NCBI GenBank assembly: GCA_037445225.1
Contig: JBBIKW010000013.1
Coordinates: 1-64,000 of the forward strand
DNA from: M3007 sp037445225
Lineage (GTDB): Bacteria > Bacteroidota > Bacteroidia > Chitinophagales > Saprospiraceae
DNA: 64,000 bases
Direction of reading: 5' to 3'
The notes under the pieces are model-generated. The model saw nothing but the letters and a program-made list of their open reading frames with translations, searched no databases and had not been told where the DNA came from. How positions within the stretch are numbered: the first letter of the stretch is position 1; every line of letters begins with the position of its first letter. The translations under genes were made by a program, and so were the position numbers. Below, piece after piece: positions 53,821-62,856 of the stretch.

Positions 53821-55725
53821 ATGAAAATTAAGTACTTATTAAGCAGTTCGGTGTTGCTGGTGGCAATGGGGCTGAGCGCTCAGGCGCCCTTTACTCCCTT
53901 TGACACGGCCTACGTGGCGGGTTCTACTACTGTCCGCGTGTCGCCTTCTCTGAAGGCTCAAGTACTCTTCCGCGAGGGAAGCAATTGGGTGCGGCTCAAT
54001 CGCCAGGACGGCTACTCGGTAGTTGTGCCGGCTCCAAGGGAGCACGACTTTATGACGTATCTGCCGGATCCGGTCAATCCTAATGGAAAGGGTGTGTTGG
54101 TCATTAACCATGAACGGTCGACCATCCTCAGCGAGCGCCCAGCGCTGGGTATGGGCGGCGCTATGTCGATTGTTCCGGTCGTTCGCACGGCAGATGGTTG
54201 GAAGATAGACGATGCGATTGCTGTTGGAGATACGTGCTTTGCGGTAGACTTCTCGACGGTGGGTTACACGACCACCAACTGCGGTGGAGCACTGCTGTCA
54301 ACGGGTAATGTGCTGACGGGAGAGGAAATCTTTGCCAACTTCCGCTCGAACCAACAGATAGCTGCCAACTTCGATACCCTGCTCAACCAGTTCGGATACG
54401 ACGGTCAAGGCAACTACGTCCTACCATCCTCTGTGCCGGAATTTGGCGGCCGCAAGATCAAGATGTACCAAAATTTTGGTTGGCTGACCGAGGTGGATCC
54501 GGAGCAACGCCGCGCCGTACGCAAGTTGTATCACGCTGGACGCATGTCTTTCGAAGGCACCATCGAACTGAGCGACCGCCGCACGCTGGTGCACGGCAAC
54601 GATTTTGTGCCTAACTCGGCTTTACCGTACGGTGCTTTTCTTTTCAAGTACGTGGCCGATAAGCCGGGTGATTTCTCTACAGGTAATCTCTATGTCTTTA
54701 AGCAAGATCCGGGTTCTTACGAAGGGCGATGGCTGCAGATCCCTCGTGATTTAGACTCCTTGTTAGAGGCTCCTGCGGTTGCAGCGCACATGGGGGCTAC
54801 CTTTTTCCAGCGCTTGGAGTGGACCTGTTATGACCCAGTAAGTGACAGGGTGTTTATTGCCGAAACAGGGCGTGATAATCAGTCGATGGCTCTTTCCATG
54901 CGCAATGGTGCAACGGTACCTAAGCACTGGCTGGACAACCATCTGTTCGACCCGGCGGACTCTGTTTGCCGGCATCCTTACGGCGCTGTCCTCGTGTTGG
55001 AAGGGGCCCTCACCGATAGGCCCTCGGTTCGCGTGCACCTGTGGGGCGGTCCAGAAGTGCCCAACGATCCTGCTGCCTCAAAGTTCGTGTTTAACAGCAT
55101 AGACGGCATTGCATTGGCTACCTATGGCAACAAGCGCTTCTTGGTGCTGCAGGAGGACAACATCGGCACTTCGTTAGGGCGCATTGTACCTACGTTTGTA
55201 GGTTCATTTCCGTACGACGTCCCTAAAGCATTCATGCTAGACCTCGATATTCCCAATCCCACACCGGCGAACCTGCACCTCTTCTATACGGGCTCGCGAG
55301 ATTCCGAGGCAACGGGAGCGGTGATGACCCCAGATGGAAGTACATGTTTTATCAATAATCAGCACCCCAATGGTACTGGTGATAGTTTCGCCTCCGATAC
55401 TGTAGGGAACGTTTCTTCGAAGGGCAACGTATACCCCTTCCAGCGCGCCGCTACCATTGCGATCACGGGCTTCGATTCCAAACTGATCTCTAACCTTCCT
55501 ACTATCGACAACAATGCCGACGAATTCGTGCTCTATCCCAATCCGACTTTCCGAGCCGTACACTTCAACAAAATTGTCGATATTGAACTGTACGACGCTC
55601 AAGGTCAGTTGGTGCGCACGCGTCGTCAAGTGGCACACATCAATGTAGATGACTTACAGGCCGGCACGTATTTCCTGCGCACCCTACACGACCAGAAGAC
55701 CTATCGGATTGTCGTAGCGAATTGA
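53821..55725 (+). CDS. PhoX-family (DUF839) secreted protein with T9SS signal
   Basis: The 634 residues start with a signal peptide (MKIKYLLSSSVLLVAMGLSAQ). PhoX/DUF839 features are DFMTYLPDP, GVLVINHERST, FGWLTEVDPE, GRMSFEGTIELSDRRTLVHGNDF, FFQRLEWTCYDPVSDRVFIAETG and FNSIDGIALATYGNKRFLVLQED. PhoX enzymes are calcium/iron alkaline phosphatases; activity here is inferred. The last 80 residues (FVLYPNPTFRAVHFN to TYRIVVAN) are a T9SS type A domain, so it goes to the surface or medium. A hairpin terminator follows. Confidence 0.85.
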   Translation: MKIKYLLSSSVLLVAMGLSAQAPFTPFDTAYVAGSTTVRVSPSLKAQVLFREGSNWVRLNRQDGYSVVVPAPREHDFMTYLPDPVNPNGKGVLVINHERSTILSERPALGMGGAMSIVPVVRTADGWKIDDAIAVGDTCFAVDFSTVGYTTTNCGGALLSTGNVLTGEEIFANFRSNQQIAANFDTLLNQFGYDGQGNYVLPSSVPEFGGRKIKMYQNFGWLTEVDPEQRRAVRKLYHAGRMSFEGTIELSDRRTLVHGNDFVPNSALPYGAFLFKYVADKPGDFSTGNLYVFKQDPGSYEGRWLQIPRDLDSLLEAPAVAAHMGATFFQRLEWTCYDPVSDRVFIAETGRDNQSMALSMRNGATVPKHWLDNHLFDPADSVCRHPYGAVLVLEGALTDRPSVRVHLWGGPEVPNDPAASKFVFNSIDGIALATYGNKRFLVLQEDNIGTSLGRIVPTFVGSFPYDVPKAFMLDLDIPNPTPANLHLFYTGSRDSEATGAVMTPDGSTCFINNQHPNGTGDSFASDTVGNVSSKGNVYPFQRAATIAITGFDSKLISNLPTIDNNADEFVLYPNPTFRAVHFNKIVDIELYDAQGQLVRTRRQVAHINVDDLQAGTYFLRTLHDQKTYRIVVAN

Positions 55726-55765
55726 TGTTCTCTTCCGACAGCTCCTGCGATGTAGGGAGCTCTCC

Positions 55766-55808
55766 AGCAGCATGAAGCCCTTTTCAAGGTTTCATGCTGC
55801 TCTTTATT
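55766..55808 (+). terminator. Intrinsic terminator after the PhoX-family gene
   Basis: AGCAGCATGAA (55766-55776) and TTCATGCTGCT (55791-55801) form an 11-base perfect stem with a 14-base loop. CTTTATTCT follows. Confidence 0.7.
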
Positions 55809-55890
55809 CTGCTGGTCGGACACCTCAGGCCCCTTCTGAATTTCCTCACAGGAGTTGCGCTTTCCGCACCTCTTACAAAATGTTTTTTCT

Positions 55891-57834
55891 ATGAAGAAAA
55901 CGCTTGGCATCTTTTTCATATTGGTCGCCTTAGTTAGTCTGCTCAGCTATACTTCTATAGAAAAGGCGTCCTCTTCGAATTCCCGGCTTATAGAGCGTCC
56001 GCTTAAGGAGCGCTTTCGGGAGCAGAACCGGCTCTTCCGCGAGGCGTTGTTGTCTTTTAAACGTCAATTAGAGCAAGCGCCGTCGGGTCGAAAGAGCTCT
56101 CCTAAAAAATGGTTAGACGCTTTTAGGCACGTGCGCATCGCCTACAAGCGGGTAGAGCTGTTGGCGGCTTACTTTGACCCCTACAATGCGGCGCTTTTAA
56201 ATGGTCCAGCTATTCCCAAAGTAGAGTATGAGGGCGCGCTGGCTTTGGTTCGCCCCTCTTACAGCATGCAGGTGATGGAGGAATTGCTCTGCGATGAGCA
56301 GCCCGTCGAGCACCGGGCGACACTGTTATCGCTAATTGACAAAGCTTTGGCCTATCAGGAGGAGATGACAGAGGTGGTAGAGAAATATTCCTTCGAAGAC
56401 TGGATGATATTTGATGCGCTGCGCCAGCAGTTGATCCGAGTATGCGCCTTAGGCTTAGTGGGCTTTGACTCCCCTGTATTGCTGCACGCTGTGCCGGAGA
56501 CAAAGGCGGCTTTAGAGGAAATGGTTTACGCACTTCAATTGTACGAACCGCATCTGATAGAAGACAAGGAGCCGTTAGCCCTGCTGCGGGGGTACCTGTA
56601 CCGGGCTATATCCGTGATAGAGAATACTCCTTCGTTTGAGGCACTGGATCGCGTAGCGCTCATTCGGAACCATTTAGACCCTTGCTGGCCGTTATTGTAT
56701 CAACTTCAGCAGCTTTTGGATATCGAACCTGTAGACCAGCGCTATCCGTTTCATACGGCTTACCGCTTAGAGGCCTCTAGCCTGTTTGCTGCGGACTTTT
56801 TGAAGCGCGGCTTTTTTAGTGAAATAAAAACAAACGCTTTGCCGCCCAAAGTCGTAGCGTTGGGACGGTTGTTGTTTTTCGACCCTGTCCTTTCAGGCAA
56901 TGGCCAGCGGGCCTGTGCCTCTTGTCATCGACCCGAATACGGCTTTGCCGAGCCGGTGCGCTACAGCCGCTCTTTCAATCCAGAAGAACACATCGAGCGC
57001 AACGCTCCATCGCTGATCAATGCTGTCTACGCCCATATCTTTCAAACCGACGGCCGTGCTTCCAGCATAGAGGAGCAGTTTCATCAGGTACTAGTCAACG
57101 AGCACGAGATGAATATCCGAGAGGACGAGGCCATCCGTCGTATTGCCTCCTCCGAGGAGTACCGCCACCTTTTTCAAGAAGCCTTTGGCCTACCGCCACA
57201 CCAAGGGCCTGACTTTGCCCATATTCGAGCTGCGCTGGGAGCCTACGTCGAATCGCTAGCAGCGCTCAGCTCACCCGTAGATCGGTACATGCGTAGGGAG
57301 TCGGAGCGAATAGGCCCGGCGGTTTATCGAGGGTTCAATCTGTTTTTGGGTAAAGCGAAATGCGCTACCTGTCACTTCATCCCGTTGACCAACGGCACCG
57401 TTCCGCCTACTTTTCAAGAGACGGAAGTGGAGGTGTTGGGCGTCCCGGCGGAGAAAAACACTCCCGTCATTGACCCTGACCCGGGCCGCTATGCGATTGC
57501 TTATTTGGAGCAGCACAAGCACGCGTTCAAGACACCCACCGTTCGGAATGTCGCTTTGTCGGCTCCTTACATGCACAACGGTGTGTTCGACAGTTTGGAG
57601 GAACTCGGGCGCTTTTACAACCACGGCGGAGGCGTCGGGATGGGCATCCTATTGGAGAACCAGACGCTCCCGCCCGACTCGCTTCACCTTAATGAGCAGG
57701 AGATAAGCGACTTGGTGCGCTTCATGGAGGCTATGACGGACACCGCGGGCCTGACGCAGCGTCCGGAGCGATTGCCGGCGCTGTCGGGCGAATACGCCCG
57801 TTGGAATCAGCGCCTGGTGGGCGGCCATTACTGA
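55891..57834 (+). CDS. Di-haem cytochrome c peroxidase (MauG/CcpA type) with helical N-terminal extension
   Basis: The start at 55891 gives 647 residues with an N-terminal membrane or signal segment (MKKTLGIFFILVALVSLLSYTS). Residues about 30-300 are a helical domain unlike the core enzyme (WLDAFRHVRIAYKRVELLAAYFDPYNAALLNGPAIPKVE). Residues about 310-635 are the peroxidase, with haem sites CASCH (about 346) and CATCH (about 493) and the PTVRNVALSAPYMHNGVFDSLEELGRFYNHGG stretch. The usual length without the extension is about 330. It probably reduces peroxide in the periplasm. Confidence 0.88.
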   Translation: MKKTLGIFFILVALVSLLSYTSIEKASSSNSRLIERPLKERFREQNRLFREALLSFKRQLEQAPSGRKSSPKKWLDAFRHVRIAYKRVELLAAYFDPYNAALLNGPAIPKVEYEGALALVRPSYSMQVMEELLCDEQPVEHRATLLSLIDKALAYQEEMTEVVEKYSFEDWMIFDALRQQLIRVCALGLVGFDSPVLLHAVPETKAALEEMVYALQLYEPHLIEDKEPLALLRGYLYRAISVIENTPSFEALDRVALIRNHLDPCWPLLYQLQQLLDIEPVDQRYPFHTAYRLEASSLFAADFLKRGFFSEIKTNALPPKVVALGRLLFFDPVLSGNGQRACASCHRPEYGFAEPVRYSRSFNPEEHIERNAPSLINAVYAHIFQTDGRASSIEEQFHQVLVNEHEMNIREDEAIRRIASSEEYRHLFQEAFGLPPHQGPDFAHIRAALGAYVESLAALSSPVDRYMRRESERIGPAVYRGFNLFLGKAKCATCHFIPLTNGTVPPTFQETEVEVLGVPAEKNTPVIDPDPGRYAIAYLEQHKHAFKTPTVRNVALSAPYMHNGVFDSLEELGRFYNHGGGVGMGILLENQTLPPDSLHLNEQEISDLVRFMEAMTDTAGLTQRPERLPALSGEYARWNQRLVGGHY

Positions 57835-57891
57835 GCCGTACTTATTGGACGCGTCTTCGGCGCTGGCAAACCGCAGGGGCCGAGGACACAT

Positions 57892-58398
57892 CTATTCGGC
57901 GGCCACCAAGGCCCGAAGGTCAGAGAATATCTCAGCTCCATGGAGGTGATATTTTTCCAGCACGTCGCTCAACAGTTCCGTCCGCACCACTAAGAGTAAC
58001 TTCCCCGAGTACGCTCCCGTGTGGTACATATGGACGATTTCGCTTAAGGCCGGCTCATGCCCTTTGCCTTGAAGTTCCAACTTACCTACCTCATCCACCA
58101 CCAGCCAGGGCGTGGCGCACCGGGCATCCTCCAGGAGGGTCTGCTGCGCTATGGCGAAAGTAGATGCCAAGAACCGATAGCGGCAGATGGGCACTACCGC
58201 CTCTGTGGTCGGAGTATCCTCTCTCACCTGAAAGGGATAAATCCTCCGATGGCGAAGCGTAAGCAAGTGGCGAACACCGTCGATGTCGGGGGCCAAAAAG
58301 CCGCCCAAGTCGGTGCGGCCCTCTGCCCACGCCATGAGGGCTGAGGTCTTGCCGGAGTGCACCAGCGCGCTGAAGATGAAGAGGGTGGGAGAGGGCAT
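57892..58398 (-). CDS. P-loop NTPase, THEP1-like
   Basis: From the ATG at 58398 the protein has 168 residues; the open frame runs back another 149 codons without a sensible start. LFIFSALVHSGKTSALMAW gives an unusual Walker A (S-A-L-V-H-S-G-K-T). WLVVDEVGKLELQGKG is the Walker B with the DE(V/I)GK pattern of THEP1 nucleoside triphosphatases. It may hydrolyse nucleotides or insert a cofactor; the partner is unknown. A TATCTTTG promoter box lies about 84 bases upstream. Confidence 0.75.
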   Translation of the reverse strand: MPSPTLFIFSALVHSGKTSALMAWAEGRTDLGGFLAPDIDGVRHLLTLRHRRIYPFQVREDTPTTEAVVPICRYRFLASTFAIAQQTLLEDARCATPWLVVDEVGKLELQGKGHEPALSEIVHMYHTGAYSGKLLLVVRTELLSDVLEKYHLHGAEIFSDLRALVAAE

Positions 58399-58481
58399 AG
58401 CAGAAGGCAAACCGATAGAAAAAACAGTGGCCGCACAGGAGTACGCTGCCAGAGCCACACGGCATGAACTATTCGGCACAG

Positions 58482-58489
58482 CAAAGATA
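58482..58489 (-). promoter_or_regulatory. Candidate -7 box TATCTTTG (minus strand)
   Basis: An exact TAnnTTTG match, about 84 bases before the ATG of the THEP1-like gene. It lies inside the longer open frame and so supports the short start. Confidence 0.45.
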
Positions 58490-58648
58490 CGGCGTACTCG
58501 GGGCTCGCGCGTTGGGTTAAGGCAAGCAGGGTGTTCGGGCTCAAGCGGGTGCACAATGCGCTGCGGAAAGTAGGGATGTCGGGCAAGAAGGAGAGATGCC
58601 AACCCTAAGCGGGTGTGCGTTCTCAGCGAAGGGCGACGGCCTGGCGCG

Positions 58649-58656
58649 TATTTTTG
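58649..58656 (+). promoter_or_regulatory. Candidate -7 box TATTTTTG
   Basis: An exact TAnnTTTG match 21 bases before the DUF3592 gene ATG at 58677. It excludes the upstream start at 58596. Confidence 0.45.
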
Positions 58657-58676
58657 TCCGTCCAAAATTCTTCGAC

Positions 58677-59084
58677 ATGTGCCGAAACATCGCGCTATTG
58701 GTGCTCGGGTTGCTGTTTGCCGCCATTGGCTTAGGGATTTGGTATTACGACAGGCAATTTTTCGAGCAGCCCAACTTGCAAACTGCCGAGGGCGAGGTGG
58801 TAGAGTTGCTGCAACTCCGCAGTAAAAAAGGTTTCCGTTACGCACCTGTTTTTCAGTTTACCGCTACCGACGGAAAAGTCTACCGAGTGCAATCGGACGT
58901 GTCTTCGAGTAGGCCCGAGTACCGATTGGGAGAGCGAGTGGTGCTTTACTATTCCGAAGGAGCCCCCTATGAGGCGCGTGTGCAGCGGAAGGGCCTGCTG
59001 CGCTATCTGCCACTTGTATTTGCTGGTACGGGGATGTTGTTGGTGCTGCTGTACGCTTCGGCGGCGTTTCGCAAACGGTCATAA
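58677..59084 (+). CDS. DUF3592 membrane protein
   Basis: The 135 residues begin with a membrane helix (ALLVLGLLFAAIGLGIWYY). A beta-rich periplasmic part follows (ATGEVVEL-type strand AEGEVVELLQLRSKKGFRYAPVFQFTATDGKVYRVQSDVSS, then YRLGERVVLYYSEGAPYEARV), and a second helix (LPLVFAGTGMLLVLLYA) closes the protein. This is the DUF3592 layout; the function is unknown. Confidence 0.85.
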   Translation: MCRNIALLVLGLLFAAIGLGIWYYDRQFFEQPNLQTAEGEVVELLQLRSKKGFRYAPVFQFTATDGKVYRVQSDVSSSRPEYRLGERVVLYYSEGAPYEARVQRKGLLRYLPLVFAGTGMLLVLLYASAAFRKRS

Positions 59085-59174
59085 TGGTGTCGAAGTCGCT
59101 TTGTGCTTTTGCGCATCTTTCGGTCCAGCCTCGCCGGAGCTATGGCACAGTAGGCGAGTGGGGAAATAGTTCTT

Positions 59175-59597
59175 TTGCAAAAAAGATTGGGATTTCAAAA
59201 CGAGCAGCGACAGTTTAAACGGCGCCTTGCCGCGCAAGCGCTTGCGTCATTAACCTCAATACCGATGGAAGGGAGAGCGTTTGTCGTCTTTCAACAGTTG
59301 TTGGATACTGTCTTTCAAAAGGCGTTTGGAGAACCTTTGTCGCCATTGTCCCACAGTAGGGCACAGGCGCTCAGTTGGTACATCGAGGAGGATACCGGAT
59401 GCCGACTGAGCTACAAAACGCTGGTCAACTATGCGGATGCCGCTGTCGCTTGCCGGCAGGAGCGGATCAATCCGACGGTGACTACTCTGAACATCTTGGT
59501 GAACTATGCGAGCGACAACGCCTCATCGAGACCGCTTACAGCGTGGTGGTCTTACCTGAGAACACATCTTCAGATGGCGGAGGATACGGGCTCATGA
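59175..59597 (+). CDS. Hypothetical protein
   Basis: The 140-residue frame starts at TTG 59175; an in-frame ATG at 59265 would give 110 residues. The body (ALSWYIEEDTGCRLSYKTLVNYADAAVACRQERINPTVTTLNILVNYASDN) looks helical and well formed, perhaps DNA-binding, but I do not recognise a family. The 3' end overlaps the convergent YedK-type gene by 28 bases. Confidence 0.6.
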   Translation: MQKRLGFQNEQRQFKRRLAAQALASLTSIPMEGRAFVVFQQLLDTVFQKAFGEPLSPLSHSRAQALSWYIEEDTGCRLSYKTLVNYADAAVACRQERINPTVTTLNILVNYASDNASSRPLTAWWSYLRTHLQMAEDTGS

Positions 59598-60244
59598 AGG
59601 CTTGGGTCGTCGAAGCCCGGCTTATTGAGGCGTTCGGAGACGCGGTAATATGCCAAGTAGTGCCGGGGTGCGGGCCGCAGCAAGTGCCGCAGGTCGTGTT
59701 CGGATGTCGTAAGCGATAGCCAACAGCGCCATTGGTCTTCGCCGAGGAGCAGCGCGGGCATGCGGTCGTGCAGCGGATGAAGGTCGGCGTTGGCGGGTAC
59801 AGTAACGATGGCAAAGGTCTGATGCACTTCGCCGGAGCCGCGCCACTCTTCCCAGATGCCAGCCATGAACAGCAGGGCGCCGTCGGAGGGCAGGATCCGG
59901 AAGGGTGTGCGCCGCCCATCGGGTTGGCGCTGCCACTCGTAGAAGCTGTCGGCCAAGACGACACAGCGCCGGTAACGAGCCGCCTCTCGAAAAGAGGGCT
60001 TTTCAAATAAGGTCTCTGCCCGGGCATTGATGGTACGGCCCGAAGGGCGAAAAGATGGGCTCCAGGCGGGCACCAACCCCCACTGCATCGCTCGAAGCGA
60101 CCAGTCGGGTGTCGACACGATAAGCCACCCCAGCTGCGTCGGAGCAATGTGGTAGGAAAAGGAGAGCTGCGCGGGCAAAGCAATGCCGCTCAGCTGCGCT
60201 GCTAGCTGGCGAGCAGTGGGCACAAAGGAGTAGCGGCCACACAT
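59570..60244 (-). CDS. SOS response-associated peptidase (YedK/HMCES family)
   Basis: The 224 residues begin MCGRYSF, exposing Cys2, which crosslinks to abasic sites in single-stranded DNA. Other conserved pieces are NARAET (about 73-78), LADSFYEWQR with the active Glu, and LHPLHDRMP with the His. The family shields abasic DNA by a thiazolidine bond. Length is normal. It is divergent from the metalloprotease gene. Confidence 0.93.
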   Translation of the reverse strand: MCGRYSFVPTARQLAAQLSGIALPAQLSFSYHIAPTQLGWLIVSTPDWSLRAMQWGLVPAWSPSFRPSGRTINARAETLFEKPSFREAARYRRCVVLADSFYEWQRQPDGRRTPFRILPSDGALLFMAGIWEEWRGSGEVHQTFAIVTVPANADLHPLHDRMPALLLGEDQWRCWLSLTTSEHDLRHLLRPAPRHYLAYYRVSERLNKPGFDDPSLHEPVSSAI

Positions 60245-60283
60245 AACGCGTTCAAGAAAGGTGGTACAACATGTAAAGATGAT

Positions 60284-60291
60284 TACTTTTG
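60284..60291 (+). promoter_or_regulatory. Candidate -7 box TACTTTTG
   Basis: An exact TAnnTTTG match. Transcription would start near 60298, which places the ATG at 60296 too early and favours the ATG at 60323. Confidence 0.4.
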
Positions 60292-60322
60292 TAAGATGTT
60301 CTCGGTGAAAAATGTTCGGTTT

Positions 60323-62833
60323 ATGAGGTGCAAAACACTACTCACAGCCGGTGTGGTCGCTTTTTTGATGGGTAAAAGCGTTCCTATGGCAACACAGCCT
60401 GCGTGGTTGCCCCTCGAAGAGGAGCAAATTCGGGTTGACCCTGCCAACAGGCTCATCGTACCCCATACGTATCGGCTGTATCGCATCGATTTTGAACACC
60501 TGCGCGCACATCTGCAGAAGGCTCCCTCGGAGGCCGAGTATATTGACAGCGGTTCCGGTCTCATCTTGGATATGCCCTTAGCGGATGGGCAGATAGCGCG
60601 CTTTGAGGTATGGGAAGCGCCGGTGCTCCATCCAGACTTAGGCGCGGCCTTTCCGGATATCCGCTCGTTTGCAGGCAAGTCATTTTTGCCGCAAGGGCTG
60701 ACCGCTCGTTTTGACATTACACCTAAGGGTTTTCACGCAATGATCTTTCAGCCGGGGAGCAGCACGACCTTCATTGACCCGTATGCGCGCGGCAATGTGC
60801 GCGACTACTTGGTCTATTTTCGAAAGGATTTCGTCAAGCGCAGCGGGGCCCGGTGGGAATGCCAAGTCTCCGACGACGCTGTAGCCATTGCACTGCCCAT
60901 AGGGGTTATTGACCGGGCGGGCGACTGCGGCAACCGGCGCGAGTATCGGCTGGCGCTGGCTTGCACGGGAGAGTACGCCAACTATCACGGCGCCTACGGC
61001 ACCAACAAGGCTCCGGCACTGGCTGCCATGGTGACGACCATGACCCGGGTGAACGGCGTGTTCGAGCGCGACTGCGGCATCCGAATGGTCATCATCCCTA
61101 ACGATACGGCAATCATTTTTACCAACCCGGCCACCGATCCTTATACCAACAACAACGGAAGCACTATGCTCAACCAAAATCAGGCCACCTGCGACAGCAT
61201 CATCGGCACGGCGAACTACGACATTGGGCATGTGTTCAGCACAGGTGGCGGCGGGGTGGCGGTGCTCAACAGTCCCTGCAGTGCGGCCAACAAGGCCAAA
61301 GGTGTTACGGGGCAACCCGACCCGGTAGGCGACCCGTTCGACATCGACTACGTGGCCCATGAAATGGGCCATCAGTACGGCGCTCAGCACACGCAGTACA
61401 ACAACTGCAACCGCTCGAATGCCTCTGCCATGGAGCCGGGCAGCGCTTCGACCATCATGGGATATGCCGGCATTTGCTCGCCCAACGTGCAGAGCAACAG
61501 CGACGACTATTTCCACGCGCGCAGCCTGCAGCAGATCGGCGCCTTCATCACGACGACGGGCAACACCTGCGCTACGGTGGTGCCCACGGGCAACAGCGCA
61601 CCCGTCGTAGCAGCCCTATCCAACTATTCGGTGCCCAAATCCACTCCTCTGGTCTTAGCGGGCTCGGCCACTGACCCCAACAGCGATCCGCTGACGTTCT
61701 GTTGGGAACAGATAAACGCTTTCACGTCGCCGGCGCAGCCCATGCCGCCGCAGCCGACGAACGCCTCAGGTCCAGTGTTTCGCTCGCTACAGCCGACCTC
61801 CGACAACGTCCGCTACTTGCCCAACTTCCCAGCAGTGTTGGCCAACACCACTCCGACGTGGGAGGTGTTGCCCTCCGTAGGGCGTTCGATGAGCTTTCGC
61901 CTGACCGTGCGCGACAACAACCCCTTGGCAGGCTGTACTTCCGAGGCGAATATGACGGTGACCACTGTCGCGTCGGCCGGGCCGTTCCAGGTGATCGCGC
62001 CCAACGGCGGGGAGAATTTCCCTGCCGGCTCTACCCAAACCATCACGTGGAACACAGCCGGCACTACAGCCTCGCCAGTGAATTGCGCCAACGTCCAGAT
62101 CCTAATCTCTACCGATGGCGGAAATACCTTCTCTGTGTTGGCGGCCAGCACGCCTAACGACGGCTCGGAGACTGTCCTCATCAGCGCTCCGCCTACCTCG
62201 CAAGCGCGCATCATGGTGCGCGCTTTGAGCAACATCTTCTACGACATTTCAAACGATAATTTTACCATCAGCTCGCCCCTTCCCGTTACATGGGTAGAGT
62301 TCTCTGCCCGGCGAGAGGCGGGTAGTGTGGTGCTTCGCTGGACAACTGCCTTAGAGCGCGACAACCGCGGATTTTACGTGGAGCGCAGCGCCGACGAGTT
62401 GGCGCACTTTGAACCGATTGGGTGGGTGCCTGGGCGCGGCAATGCGTCGGAACCTCACACCTACACTTTTCGGGATGCTGCCTTGCCGTCTCTGCCGCGC
62501 CTATACTATCGGCTCCGACAAGTCGATTACAGCGGGCAAGAGCATCTCTCGTCGGTGCGGTTAGTGCTCAACCCTACGGATGCGGCAGTGGCTTTGTCAG
62601 TTTGGCCCAATCCGGCCTCAGAGTGGCTGTTTTTCCGCCTGCCGGGTGCTGCCGACCGAGAACAAGAGGGATTTCACATCGCTGTGGTGAACAGTAGCGG
62701 CCGATTGGTGTGGCGGATCTTTTCCGAACGCCCGTGGGGAGAGGTGCCGTTGAAAGGCCTGTCTTCAGGCGTATATTTGCTCCGGGTGTGGACAAAACAA
62801 ACCGCTTGGGAGGCTCGTTTTATAAGGAATTAA
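60323..62833 (+). CDS. Reprolysin-like zinc metalloprotease with T9SS signal
   Basis: The start at 60323 gives 836 residues (845 from 60296) with a hydrophobic signal (TLLTAGVVAFLMG). A prodomain-like part (to about 200) is followed by the protease: EYRLALACTGEY, zinc site VAHEMGHQYGAQHT (HExxHxxGxxH, about 343-356) and Met-turn STIMGYAGIC. A domain with FQVIAPNGGENFPAGSTQTITWN (about 555) follows. The end (LSVWPNPASEWLFFRLPG to AWEARFIRN) is a T9SS type A domain. It is a metzincin likely to act outside the cell. Confidence 0.9.
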   Translation: MRCKTLLTAGVVAFLMGKSVPMATQPAWLPLEEEQIRVDPANRLIVPHTYRLYRIDFEHLRAHLQKAPSEAEYIDSGSGLILDMPLADGQIARFEVWEAPVLHPDLGAAFPDIRSFAGKSFLPQGLTARFDITPKGFHAMIFQPGSSTTFIDPYARGNVRDYLVYFRKDFVKRSGARWECQVSDDAVAIALPIGVIDRAGDCGNRREYRLALACTGEYANYHGAYGTNKAPALAAMVTTMTRVNGVFERDCGIRMVIIPNDTAIIFTNPATDPYTNNNGSTMLNQNQATCDSIIGTANYDIGHVFSTGGGGVAVLNSPCSAANKAKGVTGQPDPVGDPFDIDYVAHEMGHQYGAQHTQYNNCNRSNASAMEPGSASTIMGYAGICSPNVQSNSDDYFHARSLQQIGAFITTTGNTCATVVPTGNSAPVVAALSNYSVPKSTPLVLAGSATDPNSDPLTFCWEQINAFTSPAQPMPPQPTNASGPVFRSLQPTSDNVRYLPNFPAVLANTTPTWEVLPSVGRSMSFRLTVRDNNPLAGCTSEANMTVTTVASAGPFQVIAPNGGENFPAGSTQTITWNTAGTTASPVNCANVQILISTDGGNTFSVLAASTPNDGSETVLISAPPTSQARIMVRALSNIFYDISNDNFTISSPLPVTWVEFSARREAGSVVLRWTTALERDNRGFYVERSADELAHFEPIGWVPGRGNASEPHTYTFRDAALPSLPRLYYRLRQVDYSGQEHLSSVRLVLNPTDAAVALSVWPNPASEWLFFRLPGAADREQEGFHIAVVNSSGRLVWRIFSERPWGEVPLKGLSSGVYLLRVWTKQTAWEARFIRN

Positions 62834-62856
62834 AAAGGTAAGGAAGGAGGGGCATT

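Noticed and set aside
57892..58845. Long version of the THEP1-like NTPase (317 residues)
   Set aside because: The first 149 codons are Arg/Pro/Ser-rich without similarity, and a promoter box lies inside them. The ATG at 58398 starts right before the P-loop strand.
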